DNA of 64,000 nt from Trachelipus rathkii (GCA_015478945.1 JABUQX010014293.1:22501-86500), one strand, 5' to 3'. Shown: positions 37,813 to 51,600, counted from the first letter of the stretch. Translations and numbers: made by a program. The notes: a model not told the origin generated them from the letters alone.

Positions 37813-37880
37813 CAGGGTTGGCACGAATTAAATCAAATGATTTAACTAATCTTATTTTATTACGTGATTTTTTTTTCAAT
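37813..37880. mobile_element. hAT MITE terminus, copy 2
   Basis: CAGGGTTGGCACGAATTAAA then TCAAATGATTTAACTAATC. Same orientation as copy 1 at 36880, with the LINE 3' end between them. Confidence 0.5.
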
Positions 37881-37999
37881 TTATGATGAAATATAGATTT
37901 AAGTGATTTAACTTCAAAAAAATAAAATTGTAAATATATTTTGAAATTATTAATGCATTACATAGTAATCAATATATTTTTTTCAACTTTCCTTCAAAT

Positions 38000-38370
38000 A
38001 TTAAGCTTGGGTCAAACTGGTAAAATAGTTGTCATCATAAACAGCTGTTTCTTCAGGTTCTTTCAGTGTCTTCACGGTGACCAACAGCTCTGCAACTTAA
38101 AGACGTTTCTCTTCCTTTGGAGACAGAACAACAGGATGTGAAACAAAAGTCTTGCCCTTTGGTGCAAAATTATACCGTTGACGAAGTCATCAATGAAGAG
38201 CTTAAAACTCTATTTGTCCAGCTTTGTTTGGATATATTGTCATAACTTGACAGCTTTTGTTCCTTTTTGTGCTACCATGACTTCATCAAAAGATTTGACC
38301 GGAGTAGCACGAACTTTCAAGAACTCCTTATTGATAGCTGTGAAAAGAAATCAAACATTAAAAAAGTGAT
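38000..38370 (-). pseudogene. coding-like remnant, family not recognised
   Basis: Minus-strand frames give INKEFLKVRATPVKSFDEVM then VAQKGTKAVKL (about 38345-38250). They then give FIDDFVNG and, in another frame, PVVLSPKEEKRL and VTVKTLKEPEETAVYDD (about 38130-38035). Composition is protein-like and charged, with frameshifts between the pieces. It lies just inside the hAT-type terminus at 37813, so a transposase remnant is the best guess. I cannot match a specific family. Confidence 0.35.
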
Positions 38371-38912
38371 CCACTGTATTGTCATTCTTCTATTGTCGAT
38401 AAATGAATGCGGGACCAAAACTGTTTGAATTTTTAATAGGATATCGAACTAGCCACCAGAAAATTGGTGCACAGTAGTTTTCTATACTGGGGAGAACATC
38501 ATATTATATATTTAAGGTGTGGTTGGGTTTGTAGTGAAGTGTAGATGTTCGCTATGGGATGAGATGGAGGAAACGAGTAAAATCCCTTCCACAAAACAAT
38601 CAGTTTATTAAACTCCTTTCTCTCCAACAGCTTGAAAAGGTTTGAAGATAGCTCGTGTCTGAAGCATGATACAAGAACAAAAATCAAAAAAACTAACCCA
38701 AAAATTTCTAGAGAATTAATAGCAAAGATTAGAATTTTGGGATAAAAATTAGCCTCATGAGTATATGTAGGTAAATAAGATGTTATTTACCCACATACCT
38801 CATGAGGTGACAAGAGAGAATTGATAGCAATATATTCCACATTCCATGTAACATGAAAAATTACACAGAATATAAAATATATTATTATGGTGTGTAAGGT
38901 GTACGATAGGGG
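38371..38912. other. unassigned sequence
   Basis: A near-inverted pair GTAGGTAAATAAGATGTTAT / ATTTACCCACATACC near 38765-38800 makes a small hairpin. Nothing else was recognised. Confidence 0.4.
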
Positions 38913-39000
38913 CAGTGGTTTTCAAACTTGCTTGCGTCTCGAAATACCAGGGGGTGCGGGACAAGCGTGAAGAAAAGCCTTTACTAAATTTTATATTTAG

Positions 39001-39001
<1 letters not shown>

Positions 39002-39043
<42 letters not shown>

Positions 39044-39056
39044 ATATAATAATATC

Positions 39057-39129
<73 letters not shown>

Positions 39130-39156
39130 ATTAATATGATATATATATATATATTG
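39002..39156. repeat. (TA)n array
   Basis: TA repeat with a few ATTATA interruptions. Confidence 0.95.
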
Positions 39157-39754
39157 TAAAAGGATAGGGGTGCATGGAATCTATTTTTTATTATTTTGGG
39201 TGCTAACTGAAAATTATGAGATTTTATAAAGGAAAATTAGAGAAGGGGGAATTCAAAGAGATTTAGTTTTTAAATTTACTTTTTAAAAAAATAAATGTAT
39301 AAAATATTTATAGAAAATTTAAGGGAGATTATACTTAAGAATATATTTATATGTAAGGGGGAAATAGAATTCTTCTTCTCTAACTTGTTGAATTGTTTTC
39401 TCTTCTGTTAATACCGATTACTTCTTATCATCAGCAATTTGGAGCAACCCCCAATCTGTAAAGAATGGACTTTTGGGGCTCATGAAACATTTAAAATCTA
39501 ATCTAAAATATATAAAATTAATATATTGTTATTATTAATTATGTATTATTGAGTTAATTAAATACAATATCTATAAATAATTAATGTTATATATACCAAT
39601 TTTTTATAATTATAAATATTATTTATATTGTAATGGTAATGGTAATATTAATAAATTAAATGTAATTAAAATATTATTATGTAAATATATTTATATTATA
39701 ATATTTCTTTCAACAATAGTATTATTATTAATAAATTTTTGAGAATTTAATTGG

Positions 39755-39860
<106 letters not shown>

Positions 39861-41854
39861 GCTCTTAATAATATGGACAACTTTAATTTCTATTTAATGT
39901 TAATTCAGTCTATTATGCTTAATAAATTCAACTTGGTTATTTATATTATAAATTTTAGAAATAGGTAAGGGATTCCTTTCAAAGACTATCTTAATATTTA
40001 CAAAGTAAATAAGGGAAAACAAAAATGGACTTGGCCGCAACCAAACTCAACTTTTATATAATGTTCTCACCTTTCTTGAGGAGTTTCCAAGTAGGAAACT
40101 GAGCAGTAACTTCTTCTTCTGTCTAGGATGTTGTAAAATATATTCCAGAGAGCTGACTTCTTTTTTATATAATGGATTTTGGAAAAGAGGTCCTCTTCAA
40201 AGCTGATCTGATATATTTGGCCTTCTTATATTTCTTTAGGCCTAGGTATTGCAGCCGAGGCCACTTTCTTCACCAAATGGTTTTTATCCTCGAAAATATA
40301 TAAAAAAAAATTTTTTTAATTTTTTTTATGGTTAACAGTGGCCACTATTGCTGGTGATTTTTTCTAATAATTTGTTTTTTATTATTTTTTTAATACCTAA
40401 ATTTTAAGCAGAGCGAACAACATAGTCTTTGTTCCAAAGATGTTATCAAGAGCCTGGAGTGCTACTCATTTAATCTTTTTTCTTCATCATCGCTTGCATC
40501 ATTTTTTGCAAGCTCGCCATGATAAGATTTTTTTGGGTGAGGCCCTCATTTATATGTGAACAAAAAAAAAAGTGAAGTGGGATCAAAACATTTTTTTTGA
40601 GTCGTTCACTTAAATTTTTTAATTATCTTTATTATCACTATTTTTATAAATTTGAATTATTTTTAATGTTAGAGTAAATTGAATAAATATAAATTAAACA
40701 TCCTTTTTCATTAATTTTATTTTAAACAAAGTATTATTTGCAATCACCAATTTTCAGTGGTTAGATTAATAAAAAAAAATAATAAAAAAATAAAAATAAA
40801 AAATAAAAATATATTGAAGCTCTGTGGTATGTTGTTGTTTCTGCTATTAAACAGATGATGCAGAAAAACTTACTATTGCTTAAGGTGGAAACAAAAAAGC
40901 CCTTTGAGCAGTAAACCTCTCGGTTTGAGCCAAGAAATGATAGCAAATTAAATTTAATGAAAAAAGAAAAATATGTAAAGGACGTGAACCCCAGACGATA
41001 CTTTTGTTTAGTAGATTGAATAAAAATAAGAAATAAAAATAAATAACATGAAAATACAGATAATGATCATATATAAATAATGATAGCAATAAATAAATAA
41101 ATAGCGGTTATTTAACATAAACAGAGTAGGGACAACAACATCGAACACTACTTGACACTTATGGATTTAAAAGAATAATTTACAGAAGGAAAATTGAGCG
41201 TAGTTTCCCTTACTAGGAAATGCCCCTGAGGAAGAATTAGGCCTTGGTTTATGTCTAACCCAAGGCCTGCTACCATGAATAGACTAGCTAAAAATAGATG
41301 GTAAAATATTAAATAATATAAAAAAAAACTAGTTAACAATAGTCACACTAATACACACCTTGGGCCTTCTCTAATAGAGACCATACTTAATAATATATTT
41401 AAAAATTTTTGCATTAATATATTTGCAACTTTCGTTATTTTTGCTTATTGCACTCACCACATAAAACAGGATAAAAAGTTCTTAAGAGTTCTTATATGTA
41501 TTAAGAATAGATTTGAAAATTATAAACAAATATTTATCAATAAATTGAAGATAAAAAATAAGATGACAAAAAATTCCGCGTGAACTTAGCGTAAGATATG
41601 GCGGTTAGAAAGAAAGCGAAATGAAGTGTTTGCACCATCTTCAATATTAAATTTCGATAATATTTTTTTGATCCTCCCAGTTTATAAATTACAGTGCGTA
41701 ATTTTATTATGTTTATTAGTGATGCGTGCTATTATAGAGATCATTCATGACATATATTCATGATATATAATATATATTCATAAATATATTTATGAATATA
41801 TTTTTAATATATGTTTATAAATACATATTTTTTAAAAAAGGTTAGGAACCACTG

Positions 41855-42261
41855 TGATAGGCGATAATAATCATAGTGTGAATAGTGACTGTTGACCAAG
41901 GTCTGCTTTTCTATAGAAACATTTATAAATTATGAATAACTTTCTAAGAAAAATAGCTTAGGTGCACAGGTAAAAGTTAAAGTTAAAAAAGTTGGCCACT
42001 CGGGTCCCTTAGCCTGAGGCGGAAGAAAGGGTGAAAAGTGAAAACTGTTTATAGCCTAACCGGTTTTCCTAAAATTTTAAAAATATATATACATATAAAA
42101 TATTAACAAAAGCACAATAATATCAAAGGTATATAAAAAAAGGAAAAATAGGCACGTATACGTAAAACTTTTCCCTAGATGCTACGATAGCTAAGGACCT
42201 AGTAACAAACATTGCACATAATATTGTACATTAAAAACATGTGTACACTTTAAACCACCTG
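41855..42261. other. unassigned sequence
   Basis: No feature was recognised. Confidence 0.4.
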
Positions 42262-42439
42262 TTATATATTATATATAATATATATATAGGTATAATGATA
42301 TAAATAATTGAGCATACAAATTAAGGTATATATAAATATAATTTATAATATTATATATAATATGGTAAATATATATAATAGTATATATATATATATAAAA
42401 TAAGTATATCATATAATATAAAGGTATATATATATAATA
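42262..42439. repeat. imperfect (TA)n array
   Basis: TA-rich sequence with AATATA and GGTATA variants. Confidence 0.85.
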
Positions 42440-42634
42440 TACTAACAACTACCTTCAGAAGTCACCCCAAAAAAAGTAAATAAAGCAAAAGTTGATAAAG
42501 GCCAGGAACGCAGTTGCATACGTGAGCAGCGCAAGAAGTCGAAGTGGCGATAACGAGTGTTGCCAACCATGAGGTCACAAAAGTTTAAAACTGGAGATGT
42601 TTTGCAGCCTCAATTGCCACAGTACCCCCTCCAG
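42440..42634 (-). mobile_element. polypurine tract and probable 3' LTR of Ty3/gypsy element
   Basis: On the minus strand, CTGGAGGGGGTAC (42622-42634) is a polypurine tract placed just after the integrase. TGTGGCAATTGAGG then begins a non-coding stretch with a TTTATTTAC-like A/T signal, ending in TA repeats near 42440. TG at the start fits an LTR. No second LTR is available to prove the borders. Confidence 0.5.
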
Positions 42635-42889
42635 AGCAGGAGGCCGGAGGTAAATCAGCCAAGATACTGATTTGGGCAACGAACTTGGCGGCCATTGCGC
42701 GTTCTACGTTCTGCTACCGAATGAACCAGGCTAGAACGGGGTGGAGCCTGAGGTGAAGGAGATTGTGGTTGCTGCGTTGCAGGTAAATAGGGTCTGAAGA
42801 GATAGAAGCTAACGAAGAAAAGGAAGAAGAAAGTGACGGAACAGGTATGCGCTAACTGTGACTTGTTGAAGGGCAAGTTGAACTAGCTG

Positions 42890-44010
42890 GAGTCGGAGTC
42901 GGAGTTGAAGATGCAGGACTCGCTGGAAGTTGTGCCGGAGCGCGAGCTGGAGGTGAAGGTAGTGATCGTGGTGGTGCTGGAGGTGAAAGAAAAGAGGTAG
43001 ATGCAAGGGGAGAATGTGATGGTGGAAAAGAAGGTTGTAGAGGAAGGGGAACAGGAATGGTACGAGGAAATAATCCTGAGTGTCAGGAGGATTTGCCTCG
43101 AAATAAGTGAGCTTGAGTCGGTAGATAGAAACGACCTCTGTGTGGGAAGGACGCTTAATCGTGAAGAACTTTTCCTTATTAAGTATAAAGGGGAAGGGAC
43201 GTCATATTTAGGTTGGAGCGAGGTGCGGTGGGAATCATACATCACGAAGACATGAATGCAAGAAGAGAGATCCTTCGGGATGAAGGAATGTCCCTTGTGA
43301 TTCCGAGAAGGGGTAGGTCTCCACGAATGTGCATAGTGTCTCAAGCGGGTGAGGTAAGAGAGAAGATCAGAAAAAGGAGGAATAAAAGATTGTGAGAAAA
43401 ATTCTACAGACAAGAGAAGGGGTGAACCCATAGACGAGTTCTACAGCAGAGCACTGAAAATCTTCCTTGATAACCGTGCGTGCAGATACCAAGAATCACC
43501 AATGGAAAAGCTTCAGTCCAGCTCTCCAGTAGGGCTGAGCTGCGAGGGATGCCTTGAGATGGCGGTGAAAGCACTCTATGAGTCCGTTTGCCTGCGGATG
43601 ATATGAAAGCTGGTGGTTCGGATCTTCTCTGTACCAAGTAGACTCACCAAATCCCTCCAGAGAAAAGATTCGAATTGTCGTCCTTGATCTGATGTGACAG
43701 AGAGTGGAACACCGAGACGTGAAATCCAATGAGCCATAAAAGCCTTGGTTATGAATTCCGCTGTAACGACAGAGAGAGTAGTGGTTTTGGTTTAACGTGT
43801 GAAATGATCAATACAAGTGAGGATGTACCGGTGACCGTCTGAAGAAGGAAGAGTACCGACGATGTAGATGTGAACTCTTTCGAAGCGTTCATCAGGTGGC
43901 AAGAAGGTGACTAGAGGAGCTTTTGTGTGCCTCTGAACCTTGGAACGCTGATACGAAAGACATTCAAGACTCCACTTTTTCATGTCAATTTTCACGTTGG
44001 GCCACACAAA
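42890..44010 (-). pseudogene. Ty3/gypsy integrase, inactivated
   Basis: From 44007 downward the minus strand reads WPNVKIDMKKWSLECLSYQR (zinc-binding end) and FERVHIYIVGTLPSSDGHRY then ILTCIDHFTR. In the family the motif is HxDxVGPLP, so the first catalytic Asp of DD35E appears as Tyr. Then come VTSDQGRQFES near 43690 (second Asp kept) and SYHPQANGLIECFHRHLKAS (catalytic Glu kept), in other frames. The C-terminal domain follows: FIPKDLSSCIHVFVMYDSHR and SLQPKYDVPSPLYLI. A Ser/Thr-rich tail comes last. Frame changes near 43790 and 43440 disrupt it. Confidence 0.85.
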
Positions 44011-44424
44011 GCGATTTATGATAAGCTTTTATGAAGCCGCAATACCTGGGTGAGAAAGGGAATGAAGGTAGAAAAAAAGTCGTTTGTGAAAAGAGTAAGG
44101 TACGAAGGGGCGTGGTTGCCCTGTGGACAAGTCACAGAGAAGATTCTTCTCTATGCATAGCAGGGAAATCCACTGAAGCTGACGAGAAAAATCATGTGGA
44201 AGAGCTGTTCTTCAAATGCCTGCCTAGTTGCCATGTCTACGTAATTGATAGAAGGTAGTGCATACAGAGAGTTGACCTTCGATGCGCAAGAGGGCATCAG
44301 CAGTGAGGTTATCTACTCCAGAGATGTGCCGTAGATCAGTCGTGAATTGTGATACATACTCTAAATGACGATCTTCTCTGGGCGAGTGTCATTCATGGCG
44401 AGATGCCATCGCAAATGTGATCGT

Positions 44425-45650
44425 CTAGTGGTCGGTTAAAATGTAAAACTCGCGTCCATCAAGAAAATACCGAAAGCGACGAACCACGAGGTAAATTACA
44501 AGAAGTTCTCTGCAGCAATTTACATGGAATTTACCTGAAAAGAAAGCGAGAGGTGCCCACACATCATTCAGGCGTTGTTGCAAGACGCCACCGACAGAAA
44601 AATCCGAGGCGTCTACCTGAATTCTGGTGGGTGTGGAGTCCTGAGGATGGACTAGAAGTGTTGCAGATGCCAGTGCAGCACCTGCCTCATTCATCCACTC
44701 CACCTTAGTGGAGCTGCCTCTCTTCTTCGAGCGAAGGGGAAAGGTAAGGGGCGGAGGATTTTGGCAGCCAAACTCAGGAAGCGATGGTAAAAGTTCACCA
44801 TTCCAAAATACTGACGATGACACTGCGTAAAGGGAAAAGGACGAATGGCGGCCACATTGTCTTCCAGAGGACATAATCATCTGCAGAGACTGTATCCAAG
44901 AAAAGTGAGAGTATGAACGTCCAGTACACACTTCGCTGGGTTAACGCGAACGCCGGGAGAGTGCCAGAATTCGCGCCTTTAACCTGGTGAAAACCGCCAA
45001 ATAAAAGTTCTTAACCTGGTTGATGTTTCGCTCTGGGAGTGCTGGGAGCATTAGACAATGAGAAAGGTCCATCAGAAGAGATAAAGTGCCCAGGTAAGAG
45101 AGTGTACCCACCTCGAGCATTTAAAACCGTGTCGATGAAGCCGTTATTGAAATGATTGGGAACAGCATTTCTCAAGCTGAACGGCATCCTGGTGAATTCA
45201 AACAGAACAAAGGGAGTGATGATTGCCGTCTTTGGAATGTACTCCGGAGCTACAGAGATCCGATGATAGTCTGGAACCAGATCAACCTTTGAGAAGATGG
45301 TTGCACCATCTAGATGTGAAGTGAAGGAGATTTGGATCCCATTGGCAGGACAGAAAGAATTGTGTACAGGAATGTGAAGTGCATGCAGTTAAGGGCCCTA
45401 AAATCACCAAAGGGTTTCCAAATCACCTGTGGTTCCTTTAGGTAAATCGTGTAAGATCAACTACTCTTAGAAGGACGAACTGTCCTTAACTCCAGCATAT
45501 ACTCAAACTCGGCCTTAGCCACCTTGATTTTCTTTGGAGGAAAACTTCGAGCCCGGGCAATGGCGAGAGCACCCGCAGTCTTGATATAATAAAGAACTGA
45601 ATGCTGGGGAGGGGAAGTGGAAGAGCAGGGGTGTAAAAGAGAAGGCAAAA
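44425..45650 (-). pseudogene. Ty3/gypsy reverse transcriptase and RNase H, inactivated
   Basis: From 45650 the minus strand gives IKTAGALAIARARSFPPKKI and KVAKAEFEYMLELRTVRPSK, the RT entry. Then come FGDFRALNCM and SKVDLVPDYHRISVAPEYIP, followed by KTAIITPFVLFEFTRMPFSL. The frame that should carry YxDD appears to read SYLGTLSLL near 45100. The connection region (VNPAKCVL, FLGYSL, then MVNFYHRFL) follows in shifted frames. RNase H is at 44700-44425: TRIQVDASDFSVGGVLQQRL and CRELLVIYLVVRRFRYFLDG, ending LTDH. Its first Asp is intact. Several frameshifts make it non-functional. Confidence 0.87.
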
Positions 45651-45779
45651 CTCCTTCCGCAGGAGGATGAACAAAGGTGAAGAAGAAGCGGTTGGAGGCG
45701 CTACCGCGGAAATGCTTCCGAAGGCAGAAGGAGTGAGGGAATCTAAAGAAGCAAAGTTAGTGGTGTTGCCCACCAAGCG

Positions 45780-46075
45780 TTTGTTCTAAAGATCAACCAG
45801 AAGGTGAAAGTGGGAAAGAAAGTCAGCGCCAAGGATGAGCTAGGTTACATCGACAACAATAAATACCCACCAGAACTCTCTCCTAAGAGAAAGTCCAAGG
45901 AGCATAAATAAACGTTCCCATAAATGGCTATAGAGGAGCCATTAGCCACATGGAGATTACAGTGGAGAGGGGTGTTGCAGGGCTGAGGTGAGCGTCTCTT
46001 GGAGGAAAAGATATCTCTGCACCTGTGTCGATCAAAAAAGAGCGGTTAATGGTGTGATCGTACACCGTGAGAAGC
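45780..46075 (-). pseudogene. Ty3/gypsy protease remnant
   Basis: INRSFLIDTGAEIS (about 46050-46010) is the retropepsin DTG active site. LILGADFLSHFHLLVDL (about 45840-45790) is the conserved ILGxDFL helix after it. The intervening part carries stops. The gag region expected upstream is missing. A (GAA)n tract starts at 46081. Confidence 0.75.
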
Positions 46076-46080
46076 GATTG

Positions 46081-46242
46081 GAGAAGAAGAAGAAAAAAAA
46101 GAAGAAGAAGAAGAAGAAGAAGAAGAAGAAGAAGAGAAGTAAGAAGAAGAAGAGATGAGAGAAAAGAGAAGAAGAAGAAGAAGAAGAAGAAGAAGAAGAA
46201 GAAGAAGAAGAAGAAGAAGAAGAAGAAGAAGAAGAAGAAGAA
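46081..46242. repeat. (GAA)n microsatellite
   Basis: Purine-only GAA/AAG array with small GAGA interruptions, directly abutting the truncated retrotransposon. Confidence 0.97.
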
Positions 46243-47219
46243 TATGAATATTTATAAAAATAAAATGGACAATTATAACAATAATAAAAATTATATGTGG
46301 TAAGCTAAAGAATAATTAAAACAATAAGAACCAAGAGAGAAGAAATTAATTAAAGTGGGTATGGTCGTGTATGGGACACGTGAATTAGGTAATTTCTCAA
46401 ATATATTGACCAACACAAAAAAATGTGATGGTAATATAGATTAATGAAGTAGTTTTCTTGGTAGGGTAAAGCAAAAGTAACTTTAAAAATGTAAACCTTG
46501 TTCCAAAGAAATCGTTAGTATTGTAGGCGAGGTGGGAATCATTTAAAAACATATAAGCTCATAATTTATATACAGTTTTATGTATCCTACTACGTCATGC
46601 AAATTGGGTTGTTGGACAATCGAAATAGATGGAGAGTCCTAGAAGGATAGGTTGTTTTAATTTAGAATCTCTAACGAAGGAAAAATAAGAAGTTTGGTTC
46701 AGTAATATCAAACTAAGCTCTTGATCAAATAGAAAAGGAATGAAAATGATCAATCGCCTATCATTCAGTAAATTAAAACGAAAGTTATCAAAAATCCAAA
46801 CCCAATCAATTTAGAAAGTCTAAGATTCATGATAATCGGTTTATGAAGAATGATTTGGAAAAGGAAAAAAGAAATCTTTTCAATCCACCAAAGGGCGGTA
46901 ATGTAAATATATATCTAGGATGATTCCAAAGAAACTTGCCTGAGATTTAAAGACACTTTTTGAGGAAAATTTAAGAACGGAAAAGCAAAGAGCGAGCAAG
47001 AAACACAATTAAGAGAAAGAAAACTAAAGGTTAAAAAAATGTTTATGAGATATGAAGGTGAAAAAGGGTATGAGAAAGAGAGGGTAGATACACGTGATAC
47101 TTGATAACAGTTTGCGATATATTTTTATTAACTCTGTACCGCCCTACGCGAAAGAGAAAAAAATTTTGAGTGAATTCCATATTCGAAGATTATTTGAAAT
47201 AGAATAGCCCTGATATAAA
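46243..47219. other. A-rich unassigned sequence
   Basis: The plus strand is purine-biased. No domains were recognised. Confidence 0.4.
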
Positions 47220-50200
47220 AAATTATATTAATATATAATAATATTTAGTATATATATATATATATTAGTAGTAATACTCCTCAAATTTAATATATATATA
47301 TATATATTTTGTAATATTTATATATATATATATATATTATATATAATATGAATAATAATAAATAATGGTAATATAATCAATATTATATAATTTATTAATA
47401 TAAGATAATATTTATAAATTATTTAAAAAATAATAAAATTAGGTATATAACAAATTATTAATATATATAATATAAATTATAATAAACAACATTTCTATTC
47501 TTTCATATATTATCTTTTACATTTTATATTCATAATTAAAAGACCGGGGAAATTTACATTATATATTTCCAATGTTTTAGATTGGTCCGTAATGTCTATG
47601 TTAACTTCGGTTGAGTCACCTAAAAATAGAACATAAGATAGATTTAATCCGCATTCGATCATTGTATTAACTGAAATAAACTCTACAACTAAATTACTGA
47701 GGTACATACCTACTATTGAAGAGTATTTGTGTCAAGACGCTGTAAAAGTAGAAGCTACTAACTTTACAGTTTGCCATTATGCTCAATCTTTCTAGATGAT
47801 ATTTATAGAAGACCAGGAAAATACTACATATAAATTTTCAGATATCGTGAACCCAATAGAATATCAGTAAATTTGGTGAAAATAACTAAAGCATACAAGT
47901 GACTACTCCTATATTCTTTCAATAGATCATGAGGGTAGATAACATTTCCAAAAATGGAAACAATATTTTAAATAATTTTAGTAGTTGACACCAATACTTT
48001 GACAATTTGAGCAAAGTTCAGATCTGACCTGAAAAAAGTTCGCATTTTATATAAAGAGATGTGTCGATGGTAATCATTAACCATTCAATAATGGAACAAC
48101 ATTGTGCAAAAGTATACATATGAGAGAAGCTCCGTCAAATAATACTAATAATAATTAATAAAATATCTAATAATAATAATATAATTAAATATATTTATAT
48201 AATAATTAATAATAAAAATAATAATTATATATAATAAATAATTAATAATAATTGGAATAATAATAAAAATAACAATACCATAAAAATTTAATAATTAATT
48301 AATAATAAATATAAATAAAATAATAATAATAATAATGAATAATATAATAATAATAGTATAATTGTAAAAGAGGAACAAATTTAATAAAATAATAATAATA
48401 TTTAATATTAATAATAATAATATAGATTAATAAATAAATTTTAAATGGTGAAAAGGAACCATAAATAATAAAATAATTATAATTAATAAATAATAATAAT
48501 AATTAATAATAAAATAATTAATAATATAGAATATAATAAATAATTATTTATATAAATAATTATAAATAATTAAATATAATGAAAATATAATTAAACCGAT
48601 TCATCCCAATATAAATAAATTTATATAAAATATAATAATAATTAATAGGAATAATGTATATGATTAATACTAATATAAATATAAAATAAATCTTAGATAA
48701 ATAATATAAATAATAATAAATAATTAAAAATAAATAATGGAGTAATAAAAATATGTATAAAAAAATATTATAAAAAATATATTTAATAATGAATCAAAGC
48801 GAAAAAATTTGAAATTAAATTATAGAATGAAATAGAAGATATTTTAAAAACTAATTATAATATTTTTCAATAAAAATGTATTATAAAAATACAAACAAAT
48901 GACATTTTTTTAAACAATGTCGTTCTAAAGCAAATAGGTAGTTACATTAAAATAAAATATAATGTTTTTGCAATAAGAAGAATAAATTGTATTACAAAAA
49001 ATAAATTTATTATTAATATTGTGTAACTTTTGGGTTTGTAAACCTAGAAAATAAACGACTAATCAGTTTAGTCAAGAAAGTGATTGTTCAGATGTCAAAT
49101 GCGAATTATCTAAATTCAGAAAGAAATACGATGTTTTTCCTAAATCCTCATTTAACTTGCAAAAATCAAACAGGACGAACACAAAAAAAAAATTATTAAA
49201 TGATTAGCGATTAATTTGGAACAAAAAATAAAAAAAAAATAAAAAAGGAAGCATAAAGTCATCGACTAAGAAAAGATCTCGATCTACAAATTTTGGCCAA
49301 ATTTACTCCACGTTTGTCAAAACTGAGATATAGATCTTATCGCTCCAATATTATATTTAAATATAATAGGTATATATATAGTAAATTGTATATTTATAAT
49401 ATAATAGAAATAATAAATATATAGTAGAATAGAACTAGATAATAATTATGAGGTAATATTTATACATAAAGAAAGTTAATATTAATTTATTTATAATATT
49501 ACAAAAAGAGATGAATATATAAAAATTTAAAATGATATCAGGAAATTATGTTATGTAGCATGAATAAAATAATATATTTATGATACCCCTAATATATAAT
49601 TTATATATAAGAGTAATTTAATGTTCTTGAGAGAACTAAATTTAAAGAATATTTTATATGTTATATATTAATATGAATATTAATAGTGAACCACTATATT
49701 TACATTAAAGCTATTTGAGATATAATCCGGCAATATAAATGCTATAGTCTTCCCAAAGATTATAAGAATGTATTAATTATAAATGCATATTTTTACCTAG
49801 TAGTATATAACCAAAGGAATAATAGATATATAATAAATATGTATATAATAATATAAATATAATATAATATATATTAGTAAGGATATAAAATAATAAATAA
49901 TATTATTATATATATATATATATATATATTAGTATATATTATATTAATATATATAAAATTATTTAATATAATATATAAAATTGAGAGTAGATATATAGGA
50001 ACTTAAAATTTATAAAATGGTTTAAAGACTTCGAGTGAAAAGCGGGAAGAATCCAATATATTTAAATGTAATCCGTCATTTTTAATAATTTTAGGGCAAA
50101 TACATTAAATTTTTTTGTTAGAAGCAAAATTTTGAAAGAAGAGTTAAAAACTTTATCCTTAACTTAATCGCTTTAAAACCTAAACCTAACTTGTGAAAAA

Positions 50201-51600
50201 CCGAAACCTAACCCCAAATCTTAACCTAAATTAACCTGAAACCTTAATTATTTAACGGAGTGCAACCACTTATTAAAGTGTCGCGAAATAACAAATATAA
50301 TTTTATTATATTTAGGTAAATATTTATATATATTAAATATATATAAGATAATATATATATATATAATAATGGTAATAAACAAATATTATTTTACTTATAA
50401 GTGATATAATAATTTAAATAATAGATAGATAATTAGAAAAATTAGTGAGTAGTATATATATATATAGTGATATGAGAATACATTAGTACTATATATAATA
50501 TATTATAGTATATATATATATATATATAATATATTATTATATATATATATATATATATATTATAAGTAAGAAATATATATATATATTAGATATATATATA
50601 TAGTGAATAAAATTATTTTATTAAATTATATATATATATATAGGATAAATTTGATATTTATATTATTTAAATGATAAATAAATAGTAATATAAATACCTA
50701 ATATAAAATATATTATATATAAAGTATAAATATAATAAAGTATTATAAATAATGTATATATAATAATGAAAATCCAAAATTATTATATATATTTTAGGTA
50801 AAATATATTATATATATAATTTATAAAATTAGTTAATATATATAAAATATATTTATGTGATAACAAATTTATTTATAAAAATATATATAATATATATAAT
50901 AATTATTATTAAATATATATATAGTAATAATAAATAATATTGTATGTATATAAGACAATATATATTTATAAATAAGGATATTATTTATATATATATATTA
51001 GTATAACAGGGTAAAGAGTACATCTAGTAATATATTTAAAGAATACCAAAAATATTTATAAAAATATAAAATTTATATTAAAGGTAGTGCATACTTATAA
51101 GAAAATAATATAAATGTAACATTTAAAGTAGCTATATATAATAAATATTATATATATATATATATTAATATTAATATAATTAAAATATATAAAATATATT
51201 TAATAAATAGGAGAATAATTATTATTAATATAATTTTATAGTAATAATAAATATAAATTTAGTAAATATAATTGAATATTAGGTGATATTAATGTATATA
51301 GTTACAAACTACAAATTACTTGGAATATATAAAAATGCTTTAATATAACGCCAATTTAAGTGATAATTTATATATAATTAATTAAATAATATATACACTT
51401 ATATAAATATATATTAGAATCACTGCAATTATCATATCGAATAAGAAGAGATGACAAATTATTAATTTAAATATAATAGGTAATAATAATATATAATAAT
51501 AATGATAAAACTAAATATAATATTTAAGTTATAAAGGTAATTATTAAATATAAACTAAATGACTAAAAATGTAACTAAAAGCAAAATGAATTGTGAAGGT
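47220..51600. repeat. degenerate AT / AAT low-complexity tract
   Basis: About 4.4 kb composed mostly of decayed TA, TAA and AAT repeats (densest at 48140-48800 and 50280-51560), with short mixed islands at 47510-48120, 48880-49340 and 49990-50290. No open frame over 70 codons has protein-like content. Confidence 0.8.
50158..50252. repeat. degenerate CCTAA-like cluster
   Basis: AAACCTAAACCTAAC, GAAACCTAACCCC, TTAACCTAAATTAACCTG and AAACCTTAA within 95 bp resemble decayed arthropod telomere repeat (TTAGG/CCTAA). Spacing is irregular. Confidence 0.35.

Noticed and set aside
42655..43006. Separate small genes beside the integrase
   Set aside because: They are alternative frames of the Ser/Thr-rich tail after the integrase C-terminal domain.
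46067..46303. Arg/Lys-rich 78-codon frame
   Set aside because: It is a reading of the (GAA)n/(AAG)n array.
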